This document shows positions 51,498 through 59,599 of a DNA stretch of 64,000 nt, piece by piece. The stretch's first letter is position 1. Each line of letters begins with the position of its first letter. A program made the translations under genes and the position numbers. The stretch comes from JAFGSI01 sp041287425 (lineage in GTDB: Bacteria > Chloroflexota > Anaerolineae > Anaerolineales > Villigracilaceae): assembly GCA_041287425.1 (NCBI GenBank), contig JBEULG010000026.1:1-64000 (forward strand), given 5' to 3'. The notes beneath the pieces were generated by a model. It was not told where the DNA came from. It did no database searches and saw only the letters and a program-made list of their open reading frames with translations.

Positions 51498-53289
51498 GAC
51501 CACCATCACCCCTCCAGCCTACGTGACCCAATCGGAGGAACAGTTCTACAAAGCCTACGACCCGCAGGTGACGCGGCGGCTGCTTGGCTTTCTGGCTCCC
51601 TATAAGGGGCCGATGCTGCTGGCGCTGATTTTGATGCTCGGCGCGACCGCCACCAGCGTAGCCGGCCCCTACTTCGTCAAGATGGCGATTGACGACGGCC
51701 TGAGCGCCGGCGATCCCTTCGCCCTGCGGACGGCCGTCCTGCTCTATTTGGGCGCCACCCTGCTGCGCTGGATTTTCATCTATACGCGCGTCAACCTCAT
51801 GGCCCGCGTCGGCCAGTCGGTCATCTACGACTTGCGTAAGACGCTCTTTGCCCACCTGCAAAAACTCTCGCTCTCGTTCTACAGCCGCTACTCGGTCGGG
51901 CGGGTCATCACGCGCGTCATCAACGATGTCGAGACCCTGCGCGAGTTCATCACCTGGGCCATCCTGGCGATTGCCCGCGACCTGTTCTCGCTGCTCGGCA
52001 TCGTCATCGCCATGCTGGCCCTGAACGTGCGCCTTTCGCTGGTCACCTTTGCCACCCTGCCGCTCATGGCGCTGGCGACCTACATCTTCCGCAAGAACCT
52101 GCGAATCGCCTACCGCAAGGTGCGGGCGGCCGTCTCGTGGGTCAATTCGGTGCTGGCCGAAAACATCAACGGCATCCGCGTCGTCCAGGCGTTCAGCCGT
52201 CAGCAGCGCAACTACGCGACCTTCCGCGATTACACCAACCGCTACCACCTCCAGACCGTCCTGCACGCCGCCAAAGTGGCCGCTTCCTTCGTGCCGGTGG
52301 TGGACATCCTCGGCGCGCTGGCCACCGCCGCGGTGGTCTGGCTGGGCGGCGCGGCCGTGCTGGGCGAGACGATTACCGCCGGCGTGCTGGTGGCCTTCGT
52401 CCTCTACATCGAACGCTTCTTCGACCCCATCCGCGACCTCTTCCGCCGCTTCGACACCCTCCAATCCACGATGGCGGGCGGCGAGCGCCTGCTCAACCTG
52501 CTCGACAGCCCGGTCGAGGTCCAGGACGCGCCCGATGCGCTGGACCTGCCGCCCATTCGCGGCGAGGTCCGCTTCGAGAACGTCTCCTTCCATTATGCCG
52601 ACGACCCGGCCCTGGTGCTGGAAGACATCAACCTGACCGTCCACCCCGGCGAGACCGTTGCCCTGGTGGGCGAAACCGGCGCCGGCAAGACCACGCTCAT
52701 CAAACTGGTCGCCCGCTTCCACGACCCCACCGCCGGCCGTGTCCGGGTAGACGGCTGCGACCTGCGGACGGTGACTCAGCACAGTTTGCGCTCTCAGATG
52801 GGCATCGTCTTGCAGGACCCCTTCCTGTTCAACGGTTCGGTCAAGGAGAACATCAAATTCGGGCGTCCCGAAGCCTCCGACGCCGAAGTGGAGGCCGCCG
52901 CGCGGGCGGTCAACGCCCACGAGTTCATCCTCGGCCTGAAAGACGGCTACGACACCTCGGTCGAGGAGGGCGGGGTGGTGCTGTCGGTCGGTCAGCGTCA
53001 ACTTATCTCCTTCGCCCGCGCCCTGCTGGCCGACCCGCGCATTCTCATCCTCGACGAGGCCACCTCCTCGGTGGACACACAGACCGAGCAAGTCATCCAG
53101 CAGGCCCTGCGCACCCTGCTGCGCGGCCGGACGGCCTTTGTCATCGCCCATCGCCTCTCGACCATCGTCAACGCCGACCGCATTGTGGTCATCCACGGGG
53201 GGCGCATCATCGAGCAAGGCACGCACGCCGAATTGCTGGCTCGCGGCGGCATGTACGCCGACTTGTACCGCACCGGATTCCAGGAGTAG
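51496..53289 (+). CDS. Heterodimeric ABC exporter half, catalytic-Glu subunit (pair A)
   Basis: Seen: 597 aa with six membrane segments and an NBD. Walker A is GETGAGKTTLIKLV, Walker B LILDEATSSVD with the catalytic Glu, and the signature is LSVGQRQLISFARAL instead of LSGGQ. Together with 49622-51430 this gives one consensus ATP site (its own Walker motifs plus the partner's LSGGQ) and one degenerate site (the partner's Asp plus LSVGQ). The start codon is formed by the tandem array at 51434-51497; translation may depend on coupling from the first gene. Confidence 0.94.
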   Translation: MTTITPPAYVTQSEEQFYKAYDPQVTRRLLGFLAPYKGPMLLALILMLGATATSVAGPYFVKMAIDDGLSAGDPFALRTAVLLYLGATLLRWIFIYTRVNLMARVGQSVIYDLRKTLFAHLQKLSLSFYSRYSVGRVITRVINDVETLREFITWAILAIARDLFSLLGIVIAMLALNVRLSLVTFATLPLMALATYIFRKNLRIAYRKVRAAVSWVNSVLAENINGIRVVQAFSRQQRNYATFRDYTNRYHLQTVLHAAKVAASFVPVVDILGALATAAVVWLGGAAVLGETITAGVLVAFVLYIERFFDPIRDLFRRFDTLQSTMAGGERLLNLLDSPVEVQDAPDALDLPPIRGEVRFENVSFHYADDPALVLEDINLTVHPGETVALVGETGAGKTTLIKLVARFHDPTAGRVRVDGCDLRTVTQHSLRSQMGIVLQDPFLFNGSVKENIKFGRPEASDAEVEAAARAVNAHEFILGLKDGYDTSVEEGGVVLSVGQRQLISFARALLADPRILILDEATSSVDTQTEQVIQQALRTLLRGRTAFVIAHRLSTIVNADRIVVIHGGRIIEQGTHAELLARGGMYADLYRTGFQE

Positions 53290-53303
53290 AGTATACTGAA
53301 GAC

Positions 53304-54092
53304 ATGCCCGGAATCACCAGCCTGCAAAACACGCGTGTCAAAACCATCGTCAAACTGCGCGATGACCGCCGCGCCCGTCAGCGCGAGGGGGTGACGCTTG
53401 TCGAAGGCTGCTACGAAATCGAACTGGCCCTGGCCGGCGGCCTGCGCCCGCGCGAAGTCTTCTTCTGCGAGGAACTCGCCGCCGGCAAGCGGGTGGCGGG
53501 TCTGGACCTGGAGCCGGTGACCGTTTCGCGGCCGGTCTTCGAGAAGATGAGTCATCGCGAAGGCCCCGATGGCTGGCTGGCCGTCTTCCCCGTGCCGCGC
53601 CGGACCCTCGACCGGCTCCCGCTTTCCCCCGCGCCGCTGCTCGTCCTGGCCGAATCGGTCGAGAAGCCCGGCAACCTGGGCGCCATCCTGCGCACCGCCG
53701 ACGCCGCCGGTGTGGACGCGCTGCTCGTCTGCGACCCGCGCGTGGATTTGTACAACCCCAACGTCGTGCGCGCCAGCCGCGGCACGCTCTTCACCGTCCC
53801 GGCAGTCGAGACGGCTTCCGCCGAGGCGCTGACCTGGCTGCGGCAGCGCGGCGTCCGTCTGCTGGCAGCCACGCCCCAGGCCGAGACGCTCCACTTCGAG
53901 GCGGATTGGCGCGGCCCGGTCTGTCTCGCCGTCGGCGCGGAGGACGAGGGCCTGACCAATTTCTGGCTCGAAAACGCCGACCTGCGGGTCAAAATCCCGA
54001 TGGCGGGCAAGGTCAACTCGTTGAATGTCTCGGTCTCGGCGGCGATTATTCTCTACGAAGCCGTTCGGCAGAGAAGGCAAACCGGCAGGTAG
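53304..54092 (+). CDS. TrmH/SpoU-family RNA 2'-O-methyltransferase
   Basis: Seen: 262 aa. An N-terminal L30e-like substrate-binding part (LQNTRVKTIVKLRDDRRARQREG) is followed by the SPOUT domain with motif 1 ESVEKPGNLGAILRTADAAG, motif 2 CLAVGAEDEGLTNFW and motif 3 KIPMAGKVNSLNVSVSAAIIL. Known: these enzymes methylate ribose 2'-OH of rRNA or tRNA; the target here is unknown, and resistance-type (TsnR-like) relatives share the fold. It starts 14 nt after the ABC exporter stop. A longer open frame upstream is a shadow. Confidence 0.92.
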   Translation: MPGITSLQNTRVKTIVKLRDDRRARQREGVTLVEGCYEIELALAGGLRPREVFFCEELAAGKRVAGLDLEPVTVSRPVFEKMSHREGPDGWLAVFPVPRRTLDRLPLSPAPLLVLAESVEKPGNLGAILRTADAAGVDALLVCDPRVDLYNPNVVRASRGTLFTVPAVETASAEALTWLRQRGVRLLAATPQAETLHFEADWRGPVCLAVGAEDEGLTNFWLENADLRVKIPMAGKVNSLNVSVSAAIILYEAVRQRRQTGR

Positions 54093-54145
54093 CCGCCAGG
54101 CGTCGCATTGAAATTTTGAATTTTTCTGCAAAGGGGAGGCTGCTT

Positions 54146-54703
54146 GTGAAAACCATTTTGGAGTCCGTTTCCCACCTCAATCATTTTTACCCCACTGTGG
54201 CGGCGGTGGTAGCCGTGCATGGCAAAGAACGCCCCAACGCGCTGGCCTGCGCCTGGCATTCACCGCTTTCCTTTTCGCCGCCGCTCTACGGTGTGCTGAT
54301 TTCCGAAAAACGCTATTCGTACCGGCTGATTGTCGAGGCGGGCGGCTTTTCGGTCAATTTCCTGCCTTTTGAGCAGGCCGAGAAAATTGCCGGCGTGGGG
54401 CGCAACTCGGGCCGCGACATGGACAAATTCGCCGTCTTCGACCTGAAGACCGAGCCGACCGAGGCCCTGGCCCCCATCCTGCAGGATGCCTACGCGGCCT
54501 ACGAGTGCCGCCTGGTCGAGCGCCATGTCTGCGGCGACCACGACCTGTTCGTAGGCGAAATCGTCCGCATCCACATGGACGAGGCCGCCTTCGAGGAAAC
54601 TGTCCTGGCGGTGGGGCGCGTCCATCCGGCGCTCTACCTGGGCGCCGACTTGTACACCACTACCGCCGAGATTTCCCCGCGCCGCTTGCGAGGCAAGAAA
54701 TAG
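54146..54703 (+). CDS. Flavin-reductase-like FMN-binding protein
   Basis: Seen: 185 aa from GTG 54146 preceded by AAGGGGAGG. HFYPTVAAVVAVHGKERPNALACAWHSPLSFSPPLYGVLISEKRYS and GGFSVNFLPFEQAEKI are the flavin-reductase-domain pattern (FMN-binding split barrel). Known: members are NAD(P)H:flavin reductases or flavoredoxins. Next to a cysteine-cluster protein (1-nt gap), so the two may work together. Confidence 0.88.
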   Translation: MKTILESVSHLNHFYPTVAAVVAVHGKERPNALACAWHSPLSFSPPLYGVLISEKRYSYRLIVEAGGFSVNFLPFEQAEKIAGVGRNSGRDMDKFAVFDLKTEPTEALAPILQDAYAAYECRLVERHVCGDHDLFVGEIVRIHMDEAAFEETVLAVGRVHPALYLGADLYTTTAEISPRRLRGKK

Positions 54704-54704
54704 G

Positions 54705-55169
54705 ATGGCCCGCAGATCGCCCCGCAAGCGCACGCTGGCGGAGCGTTTTCCGCCTTCTGAACCCTGCACCTGTGCGGTGTGTGTGGGCTACTGCGCCCGC
54801 CCCGGCTGGTGGACGGTGGAGGAGGCCGCCCGCGCCCTCGAGGCCGGCTACGGCGGGCGGATGATGCTGGAGATGTCCCCTGACCGCACCTTTGGCGTTC
54901 TCTCCCCTGCTTTTCGCGGCAACGAGGTGGACTTTGCCCGTCAGCAGTTTGCCGGCAATGGCTGCACCTTCCTGAAAGACGAGCGCTGCGAACTGTTCGG
55001 CACGGGATTCCAGCCGCTGGAGTGCCGTCACGTCCATCACGCCGACCCCGGCTCCGGGGCGCGCATCCACGCTGCGCTGGAGCGGGACTGGAATACCCCC
55101 GCCGGCCGCGCTCTGATCGTCCGCTGGAGCAAAGAGACCGGCTTTTGGGCGCACATCCTTCCGAGATAA
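54705..55169 (+). CDS. Cysteine-cluster protein (YkgJ-like)
   Basis: Seen: 154 aa with two cysteine groups, CTCAVCVGYC at 22-31 and GCTFLKDERC...LECRHVHH at about 86-112. This suggests a bound metal or iron-sulfur centre as in the YkgJ family. Function unknown. Begins 1 nt after the flavin-reductase-like stop. A nested inverted repeat starts immediately after its own stop. Confidence 0.8.
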   Translation: MARRSPRKRTLAERFPPSEPCTCAVCVGYCARPGWWTVEEAARALEAGYGGRMMLEMSPDRTFGVLSPAFRGNEVDFARQQFAGNGCTFLKDERCELFGTGFQPLECRHVHHADPGSGARIHAALERDWNTPAGRALIVRWSKETGFWAHILPR

Positions 55170-55266
55170 ACCGCCAAGGCGCCAAGACGCCGGTTTTTCT
55201 GTGAGTTCGCCAAGCCTTCTTGGCGCCTTTAACAACGAATCTTGGCGTTCTCAGCGCCTTGGCGGT
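55170..55266. repeat. 97-nt nested inverted repeat, CGCCAAG family
   Basis: Terminal 13-bp arms ACCGCCAAGGCGC (55170-55182) and GCGCCTTGGCGGT (55254-55266) enclose a second inverted repeat, CGCCAAG-cctt-CTTGGCG (55208-55225). Similar CGCCAAGGCGCCAAG text occurs at 59205-59235. It sits between convergent genes and could also work as a terminator. The spacer ends at 55301 with nothing else seen. Confidence 0.75.
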
Positions 55267-55301
55267 GAGAAAAATATCATTCTGCGCAAGCCCTATTCTT
55301 T

Positions 55302-57131
55302 TTACTTTATCACCGGCACAGCGTTCGGCACGGCGACCCCATAGGCCTGCTCCTTCTCGAACTTGAACTGCCGCGTGTACAGGCGGTAGTAGTGGCCGCG
55401 CTGTTTGAGCAGTTCGGCGTGCGTGCCGCTTTCGGCGATTCGCCCGCCCTCGATGACCACAATCCGGTCGGCGCGCTTGATGGTGCTCAGGCGGTGGGCG
55501 ATGACGAAGGACGTGCGGCCGCGCATCAGGGCTTCCATGCCGCGCTGGATGAGCGCCTCGGTCAGCGTGTCCACGCTGGAGGTGGCCTCGTCCAGGATGA
55601 GAATCTCCGGGTTCGCCAGCACGGCGCGGGCGATGCTGATGAGTTGCTTCTGCCCGACCGAGAGCAGACTCCCGCCCTCGCCGACCGGCTGGTCGTAGCC
55701 TTTCTCGAAGGAGATGATGAAATCGTGGGCGCCGGCCAGTTTGGCGGCCGCCTCGATCTCCTCGTCGCCGGCCTCCAGGCGGCCGTAGCGCAGGTTCTCG
55801 CGAATCGTGCCGGAGAACAGGTGCGGGGTCTGCAGGACGACGCCGATGCGCGATTGAATCGATTCGAGCGTGTAATCGCGGTAGTCGCGCCCGTTGATGC
55901 GGATGACGCCGGCGGTCGGCTCGTAGAAGCGGCACAGCAGGTTGACGATGGTCGTCTTGCCGCCGCCGGTCTCGCCGACCAGGGCCACCGTCTCGCCCGG
56001 CTCGACCCGCAGGCTGAAATCTTGGATGACCGGTTTGCCGTCCTCGTAGGCGAAGGAGACGCGCTCGAACTCGATGATGCCGCGCAGGCTGGGGGCGGGG
56101 AGGGCGTCGGGCCGGTTGCGGACCTCGGGCGGGGTATCCAGCAATTTGAAGATGCGCTCGGCCGAGGCGACCGCGTGCTGCATTTCGGCGTAGACGCGCG
56201 CCAGGTCTTGCACCGGCCAAATCATGAAGGTCAGGTACGAGACGAAGGCGTGGATGTCGCCGACGCTGAAGCGGGCGCTCAGGCTCTGCATCCCGCCGTA
56301 CCAGACGATGGCGCCCAGGGCGAAAGCCGAGACGATTTGCACGGTCGGCAGGAAGAGCGCCGAGAGCCAGGCAGCGCGGAAGGAGGCGCGGAACATGTCA
56401 TCGGTCAGGCGCGAAAACTCGCGCAGGTTTTCGTCCTCGCGGCCGAGCGCCTTGACGACGCGCACGCCCTGGATGTTCTGGTTGTACTCGCCGGTGATCT
56501 TCGAGTTGGCGCGGCGGCTCTTGCGGAATTCCACCAGAATTTTCTTGCGGAAGTTGACGGCGATGACCAGCAGGATGGGGATGATGCTGAAGACAATCAG
56601 CGCCAGTTTCCAGTTGATGGCCAGCATGAAGACGACCGAGGAGATGACGCTGACGACTGCCCAGGTCACATCCAGTAGCCCCCAGGTCATCAGGCTGGAG
56701 ACGCGCCCCGAGTCCGATGTGACGCGCGCCATCAGCCGCCCGACCGCGTTCTGGCTGTAGAACGAGAGCGAGAGGTCCTGCAGGTGATTGAAGAGCGCCT
56801 TGCGGATGTCGTACTGGATGCGCTCGCCGAGGATGCCGGCCAGGTAGATGAAACCGAAGACCAGCGCCGCCTGGACGAGTTGCAGGCTGCCGTAGTAGGC
56901 CGCGTAGCGCCAGATGGTGGGGATGCTGCCGCGGCCGATGCCTTCGTCAATCAGGCCGCGGTTGATGTAGGTGAAGAGGGCGTCCAGGCCGGCGGTCAGG
57001 GCGATGGTGAACAGGAAGCCGACCATCCAGCGCCAGTGGGGCTTGAGCAGTCCCAGGATGCGCCGGAATGTCGCTCCGGTGAGGGGACTGGTGTGTTCTT
57101 CTTCTTCGAGTTCGATGATGTCGTCAGACAT
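55302..57131 (-). CDS. Heterodimeric ABC exporter half, catalytic-Glu subunit (pair B)
   Basis: Seen: 609 aa. Six membrane segments are followed by an NBD with GETGGGKTTIVNLL, Walker B LILDEATSSVD and the altered signature LSVGQKQLISIARAV. This is the same Glu/LSVGQ combination as 51496-53289. It is encoded second in pair B, after 57348-59180, with GGAGATTC before its ATG. Likely exports the same class of compounds as pair A; it differs in regulation (leader attenuator instead of MarR). Confidence 0.94.
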   Translation of the reverse strand: MSDDIIELEEEEHTSPLTGATFRRILGLLKPHWRWMVGFLFTIALTAGLDALFTYINRGLIDEGIGRGSIPTIWRYAAYYGSLQLVQAALVFGFIYLAGILGERIQYDIRKALFNHLQDLSLSFYSQNAVGRLMARVTSDSGRVSSLMTWGLLDVTWAVVSVISSVVFMLAINWKLALIVFSIIPILLVIAVNFRKKILVEFRKSRRANSKITGEYNQNIQGVRVVKALGREDENLREFSRLTDDMFRASFRAAWLSALFLPTVQIVSAFALGAIVWYGGMQSLSARFSVGDIHAFVSYLTFMIWPVQDLARVYAEMQHAVASAERIFKLLDTPPEVRNRPDALPAPSLRGIIEFERVSFAYEDGKPVIQDFSLRVEPGETVALVGETGGGKTTIVNLLCRFYEPTAGVIRINGRDYRDYTLESIQSRIGVVLQTPHLFSGTIRENLRYGRLEAGDEEIEAAAKLAGAHDFIISFEKGYDQPVGEGGSLLSVGQKQLISIARAVLANPEILILDEATSSVDTLTEALIQRGMEALMRGRTSFVIAHRLSTIKRADRIVVIEGGRIAESGTHAELLKQRGHYYRLYTRQFKFEKEQAYGVAVPNAVPVIK

Positions 57132-57146
57132 GGTGAATCTCCATAA

Positions 57147-57174
57147 AGGATGAAGGATGAATTATGAAGGATGA
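57147..57174. repeat. 7-nt tandem array upstream of the second pair-B ABC gene
   Basis: Four units (AGGATGA, AGGATGA, ATTATGA, AGGATGA). Part of the 216-nt spacer 57132-57347, in which no gene is seen. Confidence 0.75.
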
Positions 57175-57313
57175 AAGTCAAACGCGAGTTCTGCTTATTT
57201 CTTGTTCATCCTTTTCTTGATTCTCATCACAATCCTCAAGGCAAAATCACTTGTCCGCGTTTTTAAATCTTGTGGCGTCTTCGTTTCCACCGGTTTGTCT
57301 CCTTTCTTAATCC

Positions 57314-57355
57314 ATTCATTCATCATTCATCATTCAGCGTTCATCATTCAGCCAA
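57314..57355. repeat. 7-nt tandem array at the end of the first pair-B ABC gene
   Basis: Six units based on CATCATT. On the minus strand the array supplies the TGA stop of the gene ending at 57348. Confidence 0.75.
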
Positions 57356-59180
57356 CGCGCTCAATCTCCTGTTCCAGTTCCTCGTCAATCCTCGTCTGTA
57401 TCTCGTAAATTCTCCGATACATGCCGTCCTGAGCGACCAACTCCTCGTGTGTGCCCATCTGCACCACCTCGCCCTTGTCCATCACCACAATCAGGTCGGC
57501 GTTCATGACCGACTGGATGCGGTGGGCGATGATGAAGGTGGTGCGGTTCTCCATTAGACGGTTCAGCGCGGCGCGGATTTCGGCCTCCGTCTCGGTGTCC
57601 ACGCTGGAGGTGGAATCGTCCAGGATGAGGATGCGCGGGTTCTTGAGCAGGGTGCGGGCGATGGCGACCCGCTGCTTCTGTCCGCCGGAGAGCGTGACGC
57701 CCTTCTCGCCGACCAGGGTGTTGTAGCCCTCGGGGAAGGTCAGGATGGCGTCGTGGATGGCGGCGGCGCGGGCGGCGGCCTCGACCTCCTCCTGCGGCAC
57801 CTCGCGCCCGACCCCGTAGGTGATGTTCTCGCGAATCGAGCGGCTGAACAGGAACGGCTCCTGCTCCACGATGCCGATTTGCGAGCGCAGCCAGGCGCGC
57901 GGGTAATCCTTCAGTTCCGCGCCGTCGAGCAGAATCCGCCCGCCGGTGTAATCGTAGAAGCGCGGCAGCAGGTTGACCAGCGTGGTCTTGCCCGAACCGG
58001 TCGAACCCATCAGGGCGACGGATTGCCCGGGCCGGACGCGGAACGAGACGTTGCGCACCACGTCCGTGTTGCCGTCGTCGTACTGGAACGAAACGTCCTC
58101 GAAGACGATTTCGCCCCGCGCCGGACCCTCGGGCTGGAGGCGGCCTTCGGTCAGCGGTTCGCGCTCCTGCTTGACGATTTCCATCAGCCGGTCGTAGGAG
58201 ACCAGGCCGGTGGAGGTGTTGACGATGATGCGGCCCAGGTTGCGCATCGGCCAGATGAGCCAGACCACCAGCCCGACGTAGGCCGGGTACGTTCCAATGG
58301 TGATTTCGCCGTTGACGGCCAGGATGCCGGCGTAGATGAAGCCGCCCAGCATCTGGAAGCCGCACAGGATGTCCGAAAGCGGCCAGAAGAGCGAGTGCAT
58401 GCGCAAGAGTTTCTTGCCGCGCAGGAACTTCTCCCAGTTGTCCTTCTCGAACTTTTGCTTCTCGAAGTCCTGGCGGGCAAAGGCCTTGACGACGCGCACG
58501 CCGGTCAGGTTTTCCTGCAGGGTGGTGGAGAGTTTGGCTTCCTGCTCCTGATAGGCCTCATAGGCCTCGCTGACCTTCTTGAAGAACCAGACCGAGACGG
58601 CCACGATGACCGGCACAACCACCACCGAGGCCAGCGCCAGTTTCCACGAGAGCGACCAGATGGCGGCGAAGTTGATGACGAACAGCAGCACGATGCGCCC
58701 GACGCCGATGGCCTGGTCGTTGAAGAACGTCCGCACCGAGTCCACGTCTGAGGTGACGCGCTCGATGAGGTCGCCGGTGGGCGTCCGGCTGTGATAGGCA
58801 AAGGGCAGGCGCTGGATGTGGTCGAACAGGAAGTTGCGCAGGCGGCGGGTGATGTTCTCGGCCGAGAACGAGGCCAGCCGGCTGGAGAGAAAAGCGAATC
58901 CGCCCTCGACCAGCGCCAGGGCGATGAAGCCAAGCGCAATCCAGACCAGAGTCGAGGCCAGCGAACCGGCGAACGGTTCGGTGTGACCCGTCACCGTATC
59001 GGCGAAGTTGCGCAGCAACAGGTAGGTGGCCGTCTTCGCCAGGGCCGAAATGGCCAGCGTCAGGTTGGCAGCCAGATAGGCCAGCCGGTAGCCGGTCATC
59101 ATACGCAGCATGCCGGCCAGGCGCTTCTTGCTCAGCGCCTTGCGAAAGTCAAAGTAGGTTGAGGAGGATGTGATGTTCAT
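57348..59180 (-). CDS. Heterodimeric ABC exporter half, degenerate-site subunit (pair B)
   Basis: Seen: 610 aa. Six membrane segments are followed by an NBD with GSTGSGKTTLVNLL, signature LSGGQKQRVAIARTL, Walker B LILDDSTSSVD (Asp for the catalytic Glu) and H-loop IIAHRIQSV. The changes mirror 49622-51430. First ABC gene behind the leader peptide and terminator at 59273-59429, so its transcription should depend on readthrough of that terminator. Only a weak GAGA precedes its ATG. Confidence 0.94.
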   Translation of the reverse strand: MNITSSSTYFDFRKALSKKRLAGMLRMMTGYRLAYLAANLTLAISALAKTATYLLLRNFADTVTGHTEPFAGSLASTLVWIALGFIALALVEGGFAFLSSRLASFSAENITRRLRNFLFDHIQRLPFAYHSRTPTGDLIERVTSDVDSVRTFFNDQAIGVGRIVLLFVINFAAIWSLSWKLALASVVVVPVIVAVSVWFFKKVSEAYEAYQEQEAKLSTTLQENLTGVRVVKAFARQDFEKQKFEKDNWEKFLRGKKLLRMHSLFWPLSDILCGFQMLGGFIYAGILAVNGEITIGTYPAYVGLVVWLIWPMRNLGRIIVNTSTGLVSYDRLMEIVKQEREPLTEGRLQPEGPARGEIVFEDVSFQYDDGNTDVVRNVSFRVRPGQSVALMGSTGSGKTTLVNLLPRFYDYTGGRILLDGAELKDYPRAWLRSQIGIVEQEPFLFSRSIRENITYGVGREVPQEEVEAAARAAAIHDAILTFPEGYNTLVGEKGVTLSGGQKQRVAIARTLLKNPRILILDDSTSSVDTETEAEIRAALNRLMENRTTFIIAHRIQSVMNADLIVVMDKGEVVQMGTHEELVAQDGMYRRIYEIQTRIDEELEQEIERVG

Positions 59181-59204
59181 CGTTCATTCTCTTTATTGAA
59201 GGAC

Positions 59205-59263
59205 CGCCAGGGCGCCAAGGCGCCAGTTTTTCTGTTTCCGGACTTCGAAGTCTCCAGACTTCG
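59205..59263. repeat. Two dispersed-repeat pieces between the attenuator and the ABC gene
   Basis: A CGCCAGGGCGCCAAGGCGCC stretch (cf. 55170-55266) and a CGAAGTCT-cc-AGACTTCG palindrome (59246-59263; cf. 47005-47039) lie in the leader mRNA downstream of the terminator. Confidence 0.65.
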
Positions 59264-59272
59264 GGAGATAAA

Positions 59273-59304
59273 ACAGCCACGGTGCTGGAGTGCACCGTGG
59301 CTGT
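59273..59304 (-). terminator. Attenuator: intrinsic terminator in the ABC exporter leader
   Basis: On the minus strand a perfect 13-bp stem ACAGCCACGGTGC/GCACCGTGGCTGT with a 6-nt loop is followed by TTTTAT. It lies 20 nt after the leader peptide stop and about 90 nt before the first ABC gene. Bases 59287-59296, covering the loop and part of one arm, are complementary to the leader codons at 59338-59347 (10 bp, one G-U). An alternative fold would therefore remove the terminator. Confidence 0.85.
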
Positions 59305-59324
59305 GACAGACACGCAACGCGACC

Positions 59325-59429
59325 TTATCGGTCAACAGGCGCACTCCGAGGAGGTAGAATCATACCAGCCGCATCCGATGTGCGGACGCGAACGGCCAGA
59401 CTGGTCGGGGTGTGATAGCGGCTCGTCAT
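59325..59429 (-). CDS. Leader peptide of 34 aa upstream of ABC exporter pair B
   Basis: Seen: ATG 59429 to TAA 59325, 34 residues, with AAGGAGGC at ideal spacing and a strong promoter upstream. The peptide begins MTSRYHTPTS and ends PPRSAPVDR. It is too short for an enzyme and lies between promoter and terminator. Its codons for Arg-Ser-Ala-Pro contain the antiterminator strand. Known: leader peptides such as the one before B. subtilis bmrCD couple ribosome stalling by antibiotics to exporter transcription. Inferred: the same logic here. No known relative of the peptide is recognised. Confidence 0.8.
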   Translation of the reverse strand: MTSRYHTPTSLAVRVRTSDAAGMILPPRSAPVDR

Positions 59430-59468
59430 GGTTTCTGCCTCCTTTCTTGAGAATTGAATTGCGGGCAG

Positions 59469-59498
59469 AGTGTATCACTACTGAGGGGGATATGTCAA
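59469..59498 (-). promoter_or_regulatory. Strong promoter of the leader/ABC exporter pair B operon
   Basis: On the minus strand a perfect TTGACA (59493-59498) and TACACT (59469-59474) are 18 nt apart, and TGA before the -10 forms an extended -10. Transcription would start about 30 nt before the leader Shine-Dalgarno site. Confidence 0.8.
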
Positions 59499-59530
59499 GT
59501 TAAAGTCAATGGTTTGTGTTCCGGAGGGCC

Positions 59531-59559
59531 TTGCGCGCCGGACGGTTTTTCCCTACAAT
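59531..59559 (+). promoter_or_regulatory. Promoter of the TIR-protein operon
   Basis: TTGCGC (59531-59536) and TACAAT (59554-59559) are 17 nt apart, 40 nt before the first start codon. Confidence 0.55.
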
Positions 59560-59599
59560 TGGAGTATATCTGCCCGGCGGGGCAGGGGAGGATTCTTCG

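Noticed and set aside
52137..54092. Single 651-codon plus frame joining ABC and methyltransferase regions
   Set aside because: Its first two thirds are the wrong frame of the ABC exporter; only the part from 53304 is a real gene.
59282..59503. 73-codon plus-strand frame over the attenuator region
   Set aside because: No ribosome-binding site, and the minus strand has a consistent promoter, leader peptide and terminator.
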